DNA of 64,000 nucleotides from Dryococelus australis (taxonomy: Eukaryota > Arthropoda > Insecta > Phasmatodea > Phasmatidae), in assembly GCA_029891345.1 (NCBI GenBank), contig CM056995.1, positions 216,198,547-216,262,546 of the forward strand, given 5' to 3'. Every line of letters starts with the position of its first letter. Position 1 is the first letter of the stretch. Below the pieces are notes generated by a model. The model was given only the letters and a program-made list of their open reading frames with translations, was not told where the DNA came from and did not search any database. This document shows positions 44,421-56,365 of the stretch, piece after piece. The position numbers were made by a program, and so were the translations under genes.

Positions 44421-47400
44421 TTTATGTCATATCTCAGGAGGGAAAACGATTCGTACCATTCGTACAATTAGAACTACGGTAAGCAAAAACAATTGATACA
44501 CACACATGCAGCATGTCCAACACCCGACCGGAGTGAGAAAGCATCAGAAACTGTGCGCGTCCATTCGTTTTTTGGCTCTTCGCTCACTAAATTTAGGCTG
44601 ATAAGGAATGTTAAGATTCGAGTTGGCGTAGTTTTTCTACTTATTATTTGTTAAAAAGAAAAATACAGGAATTCGTAGTCCTAAAGAGATATAATTTTGA
44701 TCCCGCTGCAGTTCAACTCAGACTTTAAATTAATCATATATATTAAACTTTATTAAATTACTTGTATGGATACCTCACCACATGGATGTTACCGAAGAAT
44801 GCGGTTTCTACTTGAAAAAAAATTCCTAATGGGTGCGCATAACTGAGGTAAAAATGTGTGCTTGAATATAACTAAGTCTGGGAATAAATCTGCGGATAAT
44901 CCTTTTATTCGTGGAACCCGCCATATCATTCGGTTATGCCATCTTACCTCGCATATTAGTAAAGTCCTATCCTTTAAAGACTTGCATTATGCACCTCCGT
45001 TATGACGATGCTGTGAACACATATTACGTCAAATGAAATTTCGTAAAACAAATAAATGAAATTAGAATGAAAGGTAGACGGAACAAGTAAGAATTTTCAA
45101 AATTAAAAGTGGTCCTCTCATGTATTTTTCTTAAGTGTGTAGCACCACATAGAACTGAGGATTATGTATTAGACAAAGTGGTGACAAAAATTTTGAAGAC
45201 ATATTGGATGGTCCAGGTAAATTGTGGTTATTTTGGAATAATTAGGCCATTACGCTAAAGCTGTAAACATTTAACGACTGTTACATATATGTAATGAAAG
45301 AAGAGTACGGGACGGTCTTTAAAATAAAAAATCTGATAAGCTCAAAACTCAGTAATAACGATACTTTCAGTTCTCTCAAAACCTACAGATTTGCTACGTC
45401 TTGGTTCTGGTGCACGAATGAAATATTTGGTTGTGTAATAAATTGTTGCCCAAACAGTAGCTTTCATATCAGTCTTCTAGGTTCATACTATTGGGTAAAA
45501 AATTACTCTTAGAAGTTTATTTGTTATATACACTTATATAAAAATCCTTAAAACGAAAATGAAAAAAAGTAGCAATGATGGGTTGCACTAGTAGGAAGGA
45601 ATGAGATAGCCGAGAACCACGAGATAACTCACCGGCCATCGGAAACTGGTGAGTCGTTTTTGGAGATCGATTTAGCTTTTCAAGTAAGCTAATTACATGA
45701 GCTTAATCCATTGGGCTTCTATCAAGCATATATTTAAACAACATTTCCGTGATATTTTGTAAAATCACTAATGAGTTGCTATTCAAAAGTTATCCGCACG
45801 CGGTTCTCGGGTGGGGCAGGATCACGTATCTATGTTTTATCTATACGTATGTATGTATGATAGGATACTGGTGTTTGCCGGAGCAGGCTGCCCTACCTGT
45901 AGGCCAGTCCGAAGGATGGATAAGGGAGGCGAGACAGTCAACGACAGTTCTACAAATCCACTCAAGTTGCAGTGAATTGAGAATTATTGTTTTTATAATT
46001 TTGGAGTTTTATAGAGAATTGTTACGAAATAATCTTAGTTTAATTATGTGGATGATACACTTTGAATACAATCATAGAATTAAAATGTTTGTTTTGGATT
46101 AAGACTAAAACATAAACCAAAAATACAATAGCCCATAATCGTATACCTTCACCTTTATGCTGTGATACCATTGGCACTTTACAGATTATATTACCTGATG
46201 GTCGTCTGAAGGTTATATACTCCCCACTTATTGAATGCTTAATGCGAGACGTAGCCACGAATAATTACTGCTCTACTCCACTGCTATGCCAATGAAGAAA
46301 TATTTATTAATTTTTCCATCTCCAGATCTCAGTCATCGGCTTCACTCATAAAAATCGTAACACGCCAGTAAAATCGATAAGCTGAATTTCGAACACTATA
46401 AATTTAGCTGCGTTTATTGGAAAGCCTGTAACCTGACCGGAACATCAACAAAATTTACGTTTCCTGAAGAATTTCTCGTAGAAATGCAGATGGAGAGTTT
46501 TCGAACTCCGGCTTTCGGGGTTAGATTACGGAAACCTCAGCGAAAGCCTTTACTTCTAACGCAAGTTTTTCGTAATGCATGCATGGAGATCTTGCCATTT
46601 CTCATTATAAAATAGCAAACTATACTCCAAATCTATCTACATACTTGAGAAGAAGTCATTTTTTCCGCTAGCTGCCACCACAGACAGAATTCATTTTCCT
46701 GTTTGACTCGGCCACACGTGATGAAGTCACCAGACTGCTGAATGTTTACTATTGGTTGTGAGTTTTTCGAGGCGTGTCAGATGAGCGGAGGTCTAATGAC
46801 ATTGTGAAGTTAAGATACATATATCTCTTTGCAGTCTACCGTGCAGTGGCGTGTAGTGAGTTTTTTTTTTTTTTCAGGATAAGCAATGTAACATTTAGTT
46901 ACATGCCATTTAAATATTATACATTAGGCACTTTATAATACCATCATTGGTCATGGTTCCATTTTCGATTTTTACTAACAAACGAAACTTCCAATTTTCT
47001 TACCCTCCAAGTGTATTTACCGTTTTATAATACCTAACATTATTTGTAAAAAAACGGAAACGAAATTAATGTAATATTAATTAAACTGAATATTATTTAG
47101 AGACCATATTACAAATTATATGAAAACTCCCATTTCCCCGAACATTTTCATTCACTTTCATTTACTTTCCAAGGAAAATTGTAAGACTGGAGGACGCAAA
47201 CAGAACGACTGCTTGCTCTGTCAAAGAAACGCGGTTGGTGACGGAGGAGCTCGAGCAAGTGGCGTGTTATTGCTTTCGAGTTCGATTAATCGATAATCGC
47301 TTATGTTTGTGGAAATAAATACTAAATAGCAGCCATTTGCCCTTACACTACGGGAGTTACGAAAACTCTGTTTCTCGAATCGGAAACGGAAAACTCAGAA

Positions 47401-47529
47401 TTAAATGTGTTTTAAGTTCAGGCAAAAACTATAAAAGGTCAAACACTTCATATGTATAGGGTAATCATTGCTGAACATGCGTTTATGGAATAAACGCCAT
47501 TGCAGTACCGTGTTACTGGATTGTAAACG
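44421..47529. other. AT-rich intergenic tract, no gene seen
   Basis: The longest ORF is 117 codons (45749-46102, plus), with hydrophobic stretches but no family resemblance. A T-run lies near 46860-46874. No repeat matched elsewhere in the window. Confidence 0.5.
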
Positions 47530-47930
47530 AAAATGATACGGCCTCTAGGCCCGTATTGTACGGGAGTAAATGTTTTAAGGATGGGGTGTAGGGCCGGCTG
47601 GCGAGCGGCCCATCATACAAGCCGCACTGAAAACATTTACGTGATTTATAGCGCCCAATGCAGGCCACGCGAGCAAGCCGCCGGCATTAAATCTGCAGGG
47701 AGACGTGCTGCCATTAACTCAGTCGGCAGGCCTGGAAAGGCTCCCACCGCCGGGTTATTACTCCATGGAATGATCGCTGCTAGACGCAAACAAACTATCA
47801 CTCACAGCGTCCTGCGGTATATGGGCCGGCGTGTCAGTTTAGCACGCTCGCATGTTGGTAGCCGACTGTTAGTGTCGGCGTGACGTGACGAACCAGCTAC
47901 CTTCCTGAGGTTTTAAAAAATTACCGTTTA
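47530..47930. other. GC-rich island of unknown role
   Basis: A sharply bounded 400-bp block, much richer in G+C and CpG than the surrounding DNA. A 116-codon ORF (47533-47883, plus) spans it without a stop. It is arginine-, alanine- and glycine-rich with no recognised domain, and GC-rich DNA opens frames by chance. Homeodomain-type words (CATTAAATC, TGATTTATAG, CCATTAACTC) and GCAAACAAAC are present, so a conserved regulatory element is conceivable. Confidence 0.45.
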
Positions 47931-48195
47931 TAATCCGCTCCACGCTCGGTCAACAAGGCCTACAAATTAACTGGCGTGGGATAAAATTAACAGCTGCGCC
48001 GAAGGATGCAGTCGTAGCAGGCGAGAAAAATACAAGCAAAAAGTCGAAAGGCCCACATGTTTCCTTTCCTCGTTTTAGAGTGGTGAAAATGTAACTCGTG
48101 AGCGATTCGCTCGTCAGAAATCGACGTTGTTGGATGAAGGTTCCCGCCACAGTTTTACACTCTGTATTCTATTGACGCCACGAAAATCGTAAGTA
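47931..48195. other. Short unannotated tract
   Basis: The shoulder of the GC-rich island falling to AT-rich DNA. Nothing recognised. Confidence 0.4.
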
Positions 48196-48438
48196 TAGTC
48201 TATGCGTACTTTCTTCGCACTTTTTGAATCAAACCTTTGAAAAAACACCCATAGTATGATGTGCTTGGTTGTTTTCTAAAAATGACGTATATCGCAAGCG
48301 TTTTATATATGTGTTATCATAAAGTATCCTACCTTGCTTTTAGTTAAATGTAATTTTGACTTATATTTTATTTATAAATTATTACATTACATTTACAACT
48401 AATATGAATAAAAACAGAGAGAATATAGGCTTGTTCTA
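48196..48438 (-). repeat. Dispersed repeat R2, copy 4, first part
   Basis: On the minus strand it matches the right half of R2 (TTCAAAGGTTTGATTCAAAA and ACGCTTGCGATATACGTCA). Alignment with the copy at 51.6 kb breaks near 48438 and resumes at about 48722. Confidence 0.6.
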
Positions 48439-48721
48439 ATGCTTCGTGGGTAGAGCCCCGAGTATTTCTCGGATTGAGTTGGCAGCAAGCTAGTCTGTAC
48501 TGTCTTCTATACACTTGAGACATTATCGTTTGCTTATTGGCTGCTATGAACAACTGAGGCCTCTATACATGACTGGTAAACACTCACTCACACTATTTCC
48601 TAAACGTATTACTGTCTTACAGTTAAACGGGGCGTTGTCTAAAGAACTGTCGTCTAATCATAACAGTAGGGGAAAAGAAATGTTGGGAGTCTACCACGTC
48701 TCGTATGAATTCGCGAAATAC
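48439..48721. repeat. 283-bp insertion inside repeat R2
   Basis: Sequence absent from the other R2 copies. It is less AT-rich than the repeat and has no clear inverted ends. A 73-codon ORF crossing its right edge is not supported. Its class is unknown, and no certain target duplication was found. Confidence 0.5.
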
Positions 48722-48870
48722 TTGTGGCTCTACTAGTAAGAAATAGTGCTCATGTAACATATTATTAATATTAGTGCGCACGGATAGGGTGTACATTTAT
48801 AAGTTTTGATTGTATGATGCGGAGGAACATCCTGGAAGTAGAACTTTAGTAGAGCTTCATAAAAATTGGA
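48722..48870 (-). repeat. Dispersed repeat R2, copy 4, second part
   Basis: CTAGTAAGAAATAGTGCTCA and GGAACATCCTGGAAGTAGAA match 51.80-51.95 kb. It ends about 30 bp before the foldback element. Confidence 0.6.
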
Positions 48871-48898
48871 AGTAACCGTGAGTAGTAGGATTTAGATT

Positions 48899-50906
48899 AA
48901 GCTTGGGCAATATATTTAAATGGGAGGCTGTGCGGCTGAGTGGCTGGACTGTTTCGGCTGAGGGCCACCTACTGAGTGTCAACTCGGACGAGCTCGGCAA
49001 TCTTCAGCTCGACTCAGGTGCTCGGAAGCCGTAGACTCTGGTTTGTCAAACGTACCAGAAGGTGCTCGGCAGTTACGACCACTAATTCTTCAAGCATATG
49101 CTTTTTTATTGTAGCCGTATTGGTTTTAAAGGCATAGTGTTCGTCAAATCATAAATCTATATTTACTATCCGATTTTAAACCAATTAGTTTTAATTTTTT
49201 ATTTTTTTTACATTTTGCCGAAACTATAATAGGGTATTGCGGAAAACATGCCCAATTCTCCCAACTGTATCTCCAGTTCTTTCTCTTGAAGAGAGAAACA
49301 TGAACGAGGCCAGGATCTGTTAACTATTCACTACCTCAACTGTTTTCGTAGGTATGAGTATACTAAACAAAGCCCATCATGCAAATAACGCCCACGTGCC
49401 CGAGTATGCCATAATAATGGTATGGATCAGCATCCACCAACACTTTTATAGGCTTAACTGTCTTTAATTTAAATGCCAATACTGCCAGGCCCTGAAAACT
49501 TGCAATTTACGATGATGATAAAAGTCTTAACTTTTGTGCTCTTCATGACCATCAAACCATCAATTTTTGATAATAGCTCCATGAATCTTTTGCAATCAGA
49601 ACAGCAATCAACACTATAAACTTTCAATGTTTTCATCAAACTTTCAATTTTCCCATTAATATTTACTAATATTTCCATCAATCTTTCGCAATCTTTACAT
49701 CAATCTTTCGTAATCCTACTCCTCACCAATCTTTCCATAAATCTTTAGCAATATTTTTATAAATTTTTCTATCTTTCCATCAATATTTCAATCTTTCCAT
49801 TAATATTTTACAATCCGTTCCGCAATGTGTTTCACACGTTCAGTAATCTCCACCGCAATCCATCATGCACGCTCCACAATCCACTCCGCATCCTCTGCAA
49901 TATTCTTCGTATGCTCAACAATCCGCTCCACAATCGCTATCCGCTGAGGATTGGTGAAGAGGATTGCGATTGTGGAGCGGATTGCGGAGCATGCAGAGCG
50001 GATATAGAGAATGCAAGCGGATTGCGGAGTGTGCGGTGCAGATTGTGAAACATAGATGAACATTTTTGAAAGATTGACGGAAATATTGATAGATTTATGG
50101 CAAGATTGCTAAAGATTGATTGAAAGATTGCTGTGAGGAGAAGTGCAAAAGCTTAATGGAAATACTGCTAAAAATTAATAACAAGATTGAAAGATTCATG
50201 GAAAGATTGAAAGATTTTGGTGCTGATTGCAATATATTGATGGATTGATGGTCGAGGAGGGCATGTAATTAAGTCTGTTTATGACCCTCGTACATTTAAA
50301 GTCTCCAATGCCTTGCAGTATTGACATTTATATTAATACTAATAAAGTTTATAAAAGTTTTGGTATATTCTGATTCATACCATGATTATAATATACTCGT
50401 GCATGTGGTTGCTATTAGTAAGATGGGCTTGGTTTAGTCATATATACATACATAAAAAATTCTAAGTAGCATACTTATACCTTCAAAACGCAGTTGAGGT
50501 ATTGAATAATTTATCGATTCTGGTATCGTGTATTAATCAGTCTTCAAGACAGAGGACTATAAATGTAGTTTGGAGACTTTGGCATGTTTTCCGAAATACT
50601 CTATGTATAATTATGGCACAATATTAATTATATATATATATATAGGTTTGATTCCGATAGTAAATATAGATTTATGATTTGACATACATTAAGCCTATAA
50701 AACTAATATGGTTACCAGAAACAAACATACGATTGAAGAATTAGTGGGCGTAACTGCCAAATACCTTCGGGTACGTTCGACAAACCTGAGTCGACGGCTT
50801 CCGAGAACCCCCTGAGTCGAGGCGAAGATTGCCGAGATCGTCCGAGTCGATCCTTAGTAGGTGGCTCTCAGCCGCAGCCTCTCATTTAAATACACTGCAC
50901 AAGCTT
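48899..50906. mobile_element. 2.0-kb foldback element with ~1-kb inverted arms
   Basis: The left arm (48899 to about 49930) and the reverse complement of the right arm (about 49960-50906) align along their whole length. Checkpoints are AAGCTTG.GCA at both termini, ATTTAAATGRGAGGCTG, GGAAAACATGCC, TACCTCAACTG, ACCAAGCCCATC/ACAAAGCCCATC, ATGGTATGRATCAG and CAATACTGC. The inner parts consist of short subrepeats (AATCTTTCCATCAATATTT-like, then GC-richer AATCCGCTCCACAATC-like). No transposase is present. Long arms with internal subrepeats are the hallmark of Foldback-type elements. The arms have diverged noticeably, so it is old. No target duplication is certain. Confidence 0.85.
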
Positions 50907-51267
50907 CGTTTACACCCTACCCATACCGTTAATGTACTACGGAGTTTCAACACAAAACACTTTGTTCGAAAACTTCTTGGTGAGGGAAGTGAGGGTGTTA
51001 AAGAGTTTTTTTTTTTTTTGTCGGCGCTTAATCATTTATGTCTGCGCATATTATTTTGCTGTCGAAACAAGCTAGAAGTATCCAGTTCAAGAACATTAGT
51101 TCTATTGATATATGCATTCCACTTATCCAGTTCGGTCACACGTTAATTTCAGAGTTGAATTGTTGCAAACACGAAATTTTTTGGTGTAAACTGTACTTTT
51201 GGTAAGCAATTTTTTTCCAGCCAATGAAAAACGTGTTGCTTGTACGATGATAGTGGAATTAACGATT
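50907..51267. other. Unannotated tract
   Basis: AT-rich with a T-run near 51006-51019. A 105-codon ORF (50829-51146) crosses the foldback edge and the T-run and is not supported. Confidence 0.5.
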
Positions 51268-51405
51268 CAGCATTAACGATTCATGTCAATTATGTGTAGA
51301 AAAGTCCACAAATAAGATTAGCTACGAGGAAGATTGGGCCCTACTGTGTACAGTTCCGGTCATAACTTCCATTCATTTGCAACGTGTCCACAATTGTGGA
51401 CACAG
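51268..51405 (-). repeat. Dispersed repeat R4, copy 2
   Basis: Reverse complement of 8171-8304. It ends with the perfect 20-bp palindrome GTGTCCACAATTGTGGACAC (51384-51403). Confidence 0.7.
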
Positions 51406-51609
51406 TCACTGAACTGGTTCAATCGCGGTCTCCGGCCGACCATGCAAACAAATTGGCGTCACTGGCCAGCAAAATGTTTGAAACGCCGTCCGCCAATCAG
51501 CGTCTGATAACCTGCCAGTATGGAACCTTTCTCAGCATGCGGTAGCCAATCGAACATGAATCCCAATCCTTGAGCCTCGCGCAGGTGATCGAAAAATTAT
51601 TATAGTACA
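51406..51609. other. Short unannotated tract
   Basis: A moderately GC-rich 200 bp between R4 and R2, not shared with the 8-kb locus. Confidence 0.4.
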
Positions 51610-51965
51610 TTCGTAGTTTCTTCACAGTGTTAAACTCAAACCTTTGAAAAATCATCCCTCGTAAGACGTGTTTCATTGTAACCTACATATGCCATTTATC
51701 ACAAGCGTTCTGTACCTGTGTTAATCTTATTTATAAATTATATTATTTAATTTATAATTAACGTTAAATAAAACACAGAGAAAAAGGTGTGTTGGTAAAA
51801 CCTAGTAAGAAATAGTATTTATTCCATACATTATTAAATGAAGTGCTCACGAATGAGGTGCGTTGTCCATTTGTTGTAATTCCGTACACTTGGTTAAGCT
51901 TGATTTACACGAGGCGGTGGAATATCCTGAAAGTAGAACTTTCGCAAGGGCTTTAGAAAAGTGTG
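51610..51965 (-). repeat. Dispersed repeat R2, copy 5
   Basis: The most complete minus-strand copy. On the plus strand it runs from CTTCACAGTGTTAAACTCAAA to GGTGGAATATCCTGAAAGTA. It lies close to R4, as copy 2 does at the 8-kb locus. Confidence 0.6.
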
Positions 51966-52369
51966 AATTGTTTATACATGCTTTCATGAGCGCAGTTCGG
52001 AATTTCATTGTTTCCTGGCAAATATAAGACGTCATTGACTCGTGTGACCTTTATACTGGAGATTGGTCGCTCAACCGTTGAGGCTTTAAAATAGGCTGAT
52101 AACTTCCTTGGGGAGTGACACACAAGTTGTAGGACAATGGCAGAAGTCACACGAACCTACACTGCAAAACATTTCTGTACTTTTATAGGAATTCTTAGGA
52201 AACATAGATACCAAACATATTCTTGTAACACTATGAACTAATTAGAGTATCTTTCACAAGCGTATGTTGCAAACTTCATGTTTATTATTAATATTGAGCT
52301 ACATAAACCATTTCGTAGTTTCCCGAAATAATGTATAGATTATATACAATATTTCAGATGTATAATTAC
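51966..52369. other. Transition to AT-rich DNA
   Basis: No gene. Base composition drops toward the very AT-rich Polinton region. The element's left terminal repeat was not identified. Confidence 0.4.
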
Positions 52370-52571
52370 ATAAAAATCATAGGTAAAATCATTTTCTTCC
52401 TCAATTTTTTTAATAAAAAAAAGTCTTCAGTAATCCGTTCTTTCAAATAATCATATACCAGATTCCTTTGACTAATTAGAACAACATTAGAAATTGTTCC
52501 TGCTTCATTAGCTTTATCAAATTCCACACTAATATTTATGAAAGTTTACAGTTGGTATATATTAAAGTTCA

Positions 52572-52578
<7 letters not shown>

Positions 52579-52626
<48 letters not shown>

Positions 52627-52640
52627 ATATATATATATAG
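52579..52640. repeat. (TA)n microsatellite inside the Polinton
   Basis: About 60 bp of alternating TA with one interruption. A simple repeat; a similar one lies at about 63105-63140. Confidence 0.95.
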
Positions 52641-53489
52641 TGTCAGTTTTGACTCTGAATTTGTAAAATTACTATACGCAAGAAACATTTTATGGCAAAG
52701 ACCATTTTCAATATCTAGATTCCAATTTTCTTTTGGAAAAATTCCTGTTCTTCCATTCTTAACATAAATATTTTTACAATAGGGTGATCAAGCATAGAAG
52801 CGTGTATATACTGTTCATCACGATTTATTCTATTACTTTGAAAACCTACAATTACAAAATCAGGCATGTCAAATTGTAAATTATTAAACTGATCTTTTAT
52901 ATCAAATTTAAAAATAGTTAATCCAGCAGGAACTTCTACTTCTAAAAATTGCCAATAATTAAAACTAATAGGCATTTTAGGATATTTGTATTTTCTTTTT
53001 TAATTTTCAATGGTTCTGTTAGATTCGTATTCAACAATAGGCCACCTAATTTCAAAATTTTACCCAGATCAGCTTAATCTCTATCAACTGAATCATCTAT
53101 TTTATTAGTTTGATAAACATATAAACAAGCGTTATCAGATGAATTGCGAAAAATAGTCATTTTATAAGCACCTTTCCAGTAAACTTCTGCGTTATCTCTG
53201 ATAAAACCAAACAGATATCTCAGCGGATAGATTATTTCATTTATTTTATCACTATGAACAAATTTTACTAGATATTTGTTATCAACACCAGCAAAAGCGA
53301 AATAATTTTGTTCACTTGGAGATCTCCACAAAGCATTCATCATTGATGAATTATCAACAGCCTCAATAACGTTTCCATGTTTTGAGATATCTACTCTAGA
53401 AAACTGAAAAGGAAAAAGTAGAACAAACATCAATATTATGTAATTTTTCATATTTTGCCTCATCTCCAATTTTATCTCTCTTTAGAAAG

Positions 53490-53790
53490 CGCTATTTAGG
53501 GATTGGAAAATTTCACAAATTCGTTTTGGGACAAGATAAACGCCAAACACATATACAGTGAATTCACCTTTGCAATTGGATCATAGTTTACTATACATGC
53601 CCTGGACGACTCTGAGCCAATAGCAAACTTGCAAGAAAACAAGTATCGAATCCCTTACTGCCAGGTGTGAGGTAACACTAAGGCAGCAGCAAATGGACAA
53701 ACATCTCAGGCCCTAGTGTACACAGGGATGTGGAGTCTAGCTTACAGGTCATTGAACTTGTAGAATTTTCCTATCCCTAGCCATATTGTT
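53490..53790. repeat. Short insertion within the Polinton fossil
   Basis: About 300 bp of clearly less AT-rich sequence between capsid-like stretches. It includes GCCCTGGACGACTCTGAGCC, which faintly resembles a block near 41450. It has no ORF and its class is unknown. Confidence 0.45.
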
Positions 53791-53949
53791 CATAAACATA
53801 AGCACAATTTCGGAAAGAAAATACATCACCTATAGGAATATCAAATTCAATTCTATTATTGTAAACATTTAAATTACCCCTAGTTAGATCCGTTGGAGAA
53901 ATAGTTTGCCTTCAAAACTTTCAATACTTTAATAACTCATTTATAAGAA

Positions 53950-54770
53950 AAAATTATGCATAAATCAAAAGTTAATTAAAGAAAGTTCCTCGAGTTAAAT
54001 TACTTATCGACAAATACAAAAATTATTAAAAGAATCATGAAGCCGATTATAAAAGTAATAAGAAGAAATATCTAACTCTAACTTACAAATAACGAAATAT
54101 TGGTTAAGAGGTAGAACAAGTAAGTGAAGAAAATAAAAATTTAATAACGATGCTAGTTCCCGTAGAAGTAAAGAATTTAGATTATCCACTAACACCAGAA
54201 GAAATATCATTTGAAAGAGAATTGTTCCTATAACATAAATTTCCTAATTTGGAAGAGCAATTGGGAATTATACCATTGAAAGATTCTATTTTAAAGCTCG
54301 GAAAAGAAATTACTATAAGAATTAATGTTATTAATGCACAATATCGTTTACGAGGAGATGGACATAATTTTTACATTGGGGGTAGAAAGGAATGATATAT
54401 GATGATACACTATTTGTGAACAATAAAGAATATAAATTAACAGAAGGGCTTTCTTTATGGTTAACAAAAATAAGCATAAAGATCACTAAAAATGACTATG
54501 AAAATTAAATTGAAATTCCAAGTATATAATCCTTATGAGCAAATAAACTCGAATAAAAGTTGGAAATACATAAATATAGTTAAACCAATTTATGATCAGT
54601 ATATATCACAATTAATTCAAAATCAGAGCCAAACAGACCCGAAAGAATGATTTCTCCAAGTGCTCCTAATTCTGGAGAAGGTATAAAAAATACAACAGTT
54701 TACCAAAAGAATACATTTGGGTGGATGATGTAAAAAATTTATTGATAGATTGTTAGTTTTTCACTGCATA
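53950..54770 (+). pseudogene. Polinton accessory ORF part (fossil)
   Basis: Plus-strand stretches such as DYPLTPEEISFERELF recall an uncharacterised ORF commonly found in Polintons next to the capsid genes. It is broken, and its function is unknown. Confidence 0.4.
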
Positions 54771-54929
54771 GAAAATGTAGGAATTAGAAGTTATTGCAAC
54801 GAAATATAAGCATAATGAATATGTTGAACAATACGTTTTCTGAATTTGTTATTAATAATCCCAAAGTAATTCCATATCTTATAAGAATTTTAAGTGTAAT
54901 TCCCCATTCATTTTGGCATTCCGAACACT

Positions 54930-55250
54930 AAACAACTTAAATCTGCCTGAAATGCATTTGCCAGGCTATAATTATTGTTTACCATTTACAAAATGAATGA
55001 AAGAATGTAAAGAGTTGACATAGGAATAAATTATTTAAATGAAGCCTGCAAACATCATAACATTAATTACAGAGCCCATAAAGATTTAGAATCTAGACAT
55101 GCGGCTGACAAAATTTTACAAAAAGAAGCTAAGGAGATTATGTTAGAAAAGGTACTCCAATCGGTGAAAAAATTGCTTCTGCCATCGTTGCTTCGATCAT
55201 GTTTACAAAAAGAAAATTTGATCAGGGTGTTAAAATGTATTAAAAAATTT
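54930..55250 (+). pseudogene. Polinton PLA2-like protein part (fossil)
   Basis: The plus strand carries an LPGYNY motif, then a stretch with HKDLESRHAADKIL, which is typical of the phospholipase-A2-like protein of Polintons and adintoviruses. Broken copy. Confidence 0.6.
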
Positions 55251-55479
55251 TTTTTTTTCTTTTATAAATGAAGATAACAAACATAAATTACAATATACCC
55301 ATAGAAGTGCTCAGAGAATTGGGTATAAATGAATTTCTAGCAAAGGATCAGTTTGAGAGAAAAAATAAATAAAAACTGAAAGAAGGCAAATATTTTAAAT
55401 TAACTTCACCACTTCCAACAATCAAAAAGATACTCAAAAAAAATCTGGAAAGTGATTTACATCATGGAGAATTTCTACA

Positions 55480-56060
55480 AATTTTTAATTCCAGTTTTAG
55501 GTGCTCTTGGAGTTTTAGCCGGAGGAGCTAGTGCAATATACTATTCAGTTGAACAAATGAGAAAAAATAGAAAATAATTAGAACAGAGGCATAACTTATC
55601 AATGGAAAATAAATCAGGATATGGTTTAGTTACAAAGAGGGGGAGACCAAAAATATCTGAGTTTATCACCATTATCAAATTTTGATATTGAAAAATATGT
55701 AAAATATTAATATTAGCATGTAAGAAATGTTTATATTATCGATGAATCACCAAATAGAATGCACAAAAATGAATATGCTGTGGTTAATTTTTACATCTCA
55801 TAAACTCCTGGCACTTGCTGTATTACTTATTTTAAAGAAAATAATGATGTTTACTACTTTGGTTCCTTTGGAGGTAATATTCCTAGTAATTTAATTAATT
55901 ACTTCAAAAGAGAAATGCTTATTAAATTGATAATAGAGATCAGAATTTTATTCAGTTATCTGTGGACGTCTATTTTTAATTGTATTATATATTTTTTCGA
56001 GAGGATTTAGGTTTCATGATATAATTTATTTGTTATTAAATGATGGATATATTTGGGGAA
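55480..56060 (+). pseudogene. Polinton adenain-type protease part (fossil)
   Basis: It begins with a short hydrophobic segment (FYKFLIPVLGALGVLAGGAS) like those preceding the protease domain in many Polintons, followed by protease-like stretches (YYFGSFGGNIP). Broken copy. Confidence 0.55.
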
Positions 56061-56094
56061 CTATTAATCAGATCTTTAACTAAACCTTTGACAG

Positions 56095-56365
56095 TGATGC
56101 TTATGCATTAAAAACATATTTAGATTCAAGATTGGATACTGTTGTTTCTGCTTACGCTTTAGAAAATGGCGTAGCTTCAAGACACAATACTATTGTTTCT
56201 GATTATGGGTTAAAAAAAAAGGTGTAAATTCAAGATGCGATACTATTTCTATTATTTGTGCTTTAAAAACAGATGTAGATTCAAGAAACAAAACTATTAC
56301 CTCTGCTTATGCTTTAAAAACGTATGCAGATTTAGAATGCATTAGTATTGTTTTTGCTTAATGAG
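56095..56365 (+). repeat. ~66-bp tandem repeats in a Polinton ORF region
   Basis: About four diverged units of 60-66 bp, each with an AATTCAAGA or ATTCAAGA block, then a GATACTRTT block and a GCTTTAAAAAC block. If translated they would give an approximately 22-residue period, as in fibre or coiled-coil proteins. Part of the fossil. Confidence 0.6.

Larger units (their letters stand above)
52380..54000 (-). pseudogene. Polinton major-capsid-like part (fossil)
   Basis: Minus-strand stretches resemble Polinton double-jelly-roll major capsid proteins, including short runs such as PDFVIVGFQSNR and YPLRYLFGF. The part is interrupted by the roughly 0.3-kb insertion at 53.49-53.79 kb and by further decay. 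An AT microsatellite lies within its left portion. Assignment rests on family-style motifs read by eye. Confidence 0.55.

Noticed and set aside
45749-46102. 117-codon ORF with hydrophobic stretches
   Set aside because: No family resemblance and AT-driven codon content. It is within the length expected by chance in a long intergenic tract.
49827-50063. Overlapping ORFs on both strands at the foldback centre
   Set aside because: They lie in the near-palindromic subrepeat core, so open frames on both strands are an effect of the inverted symmetry.
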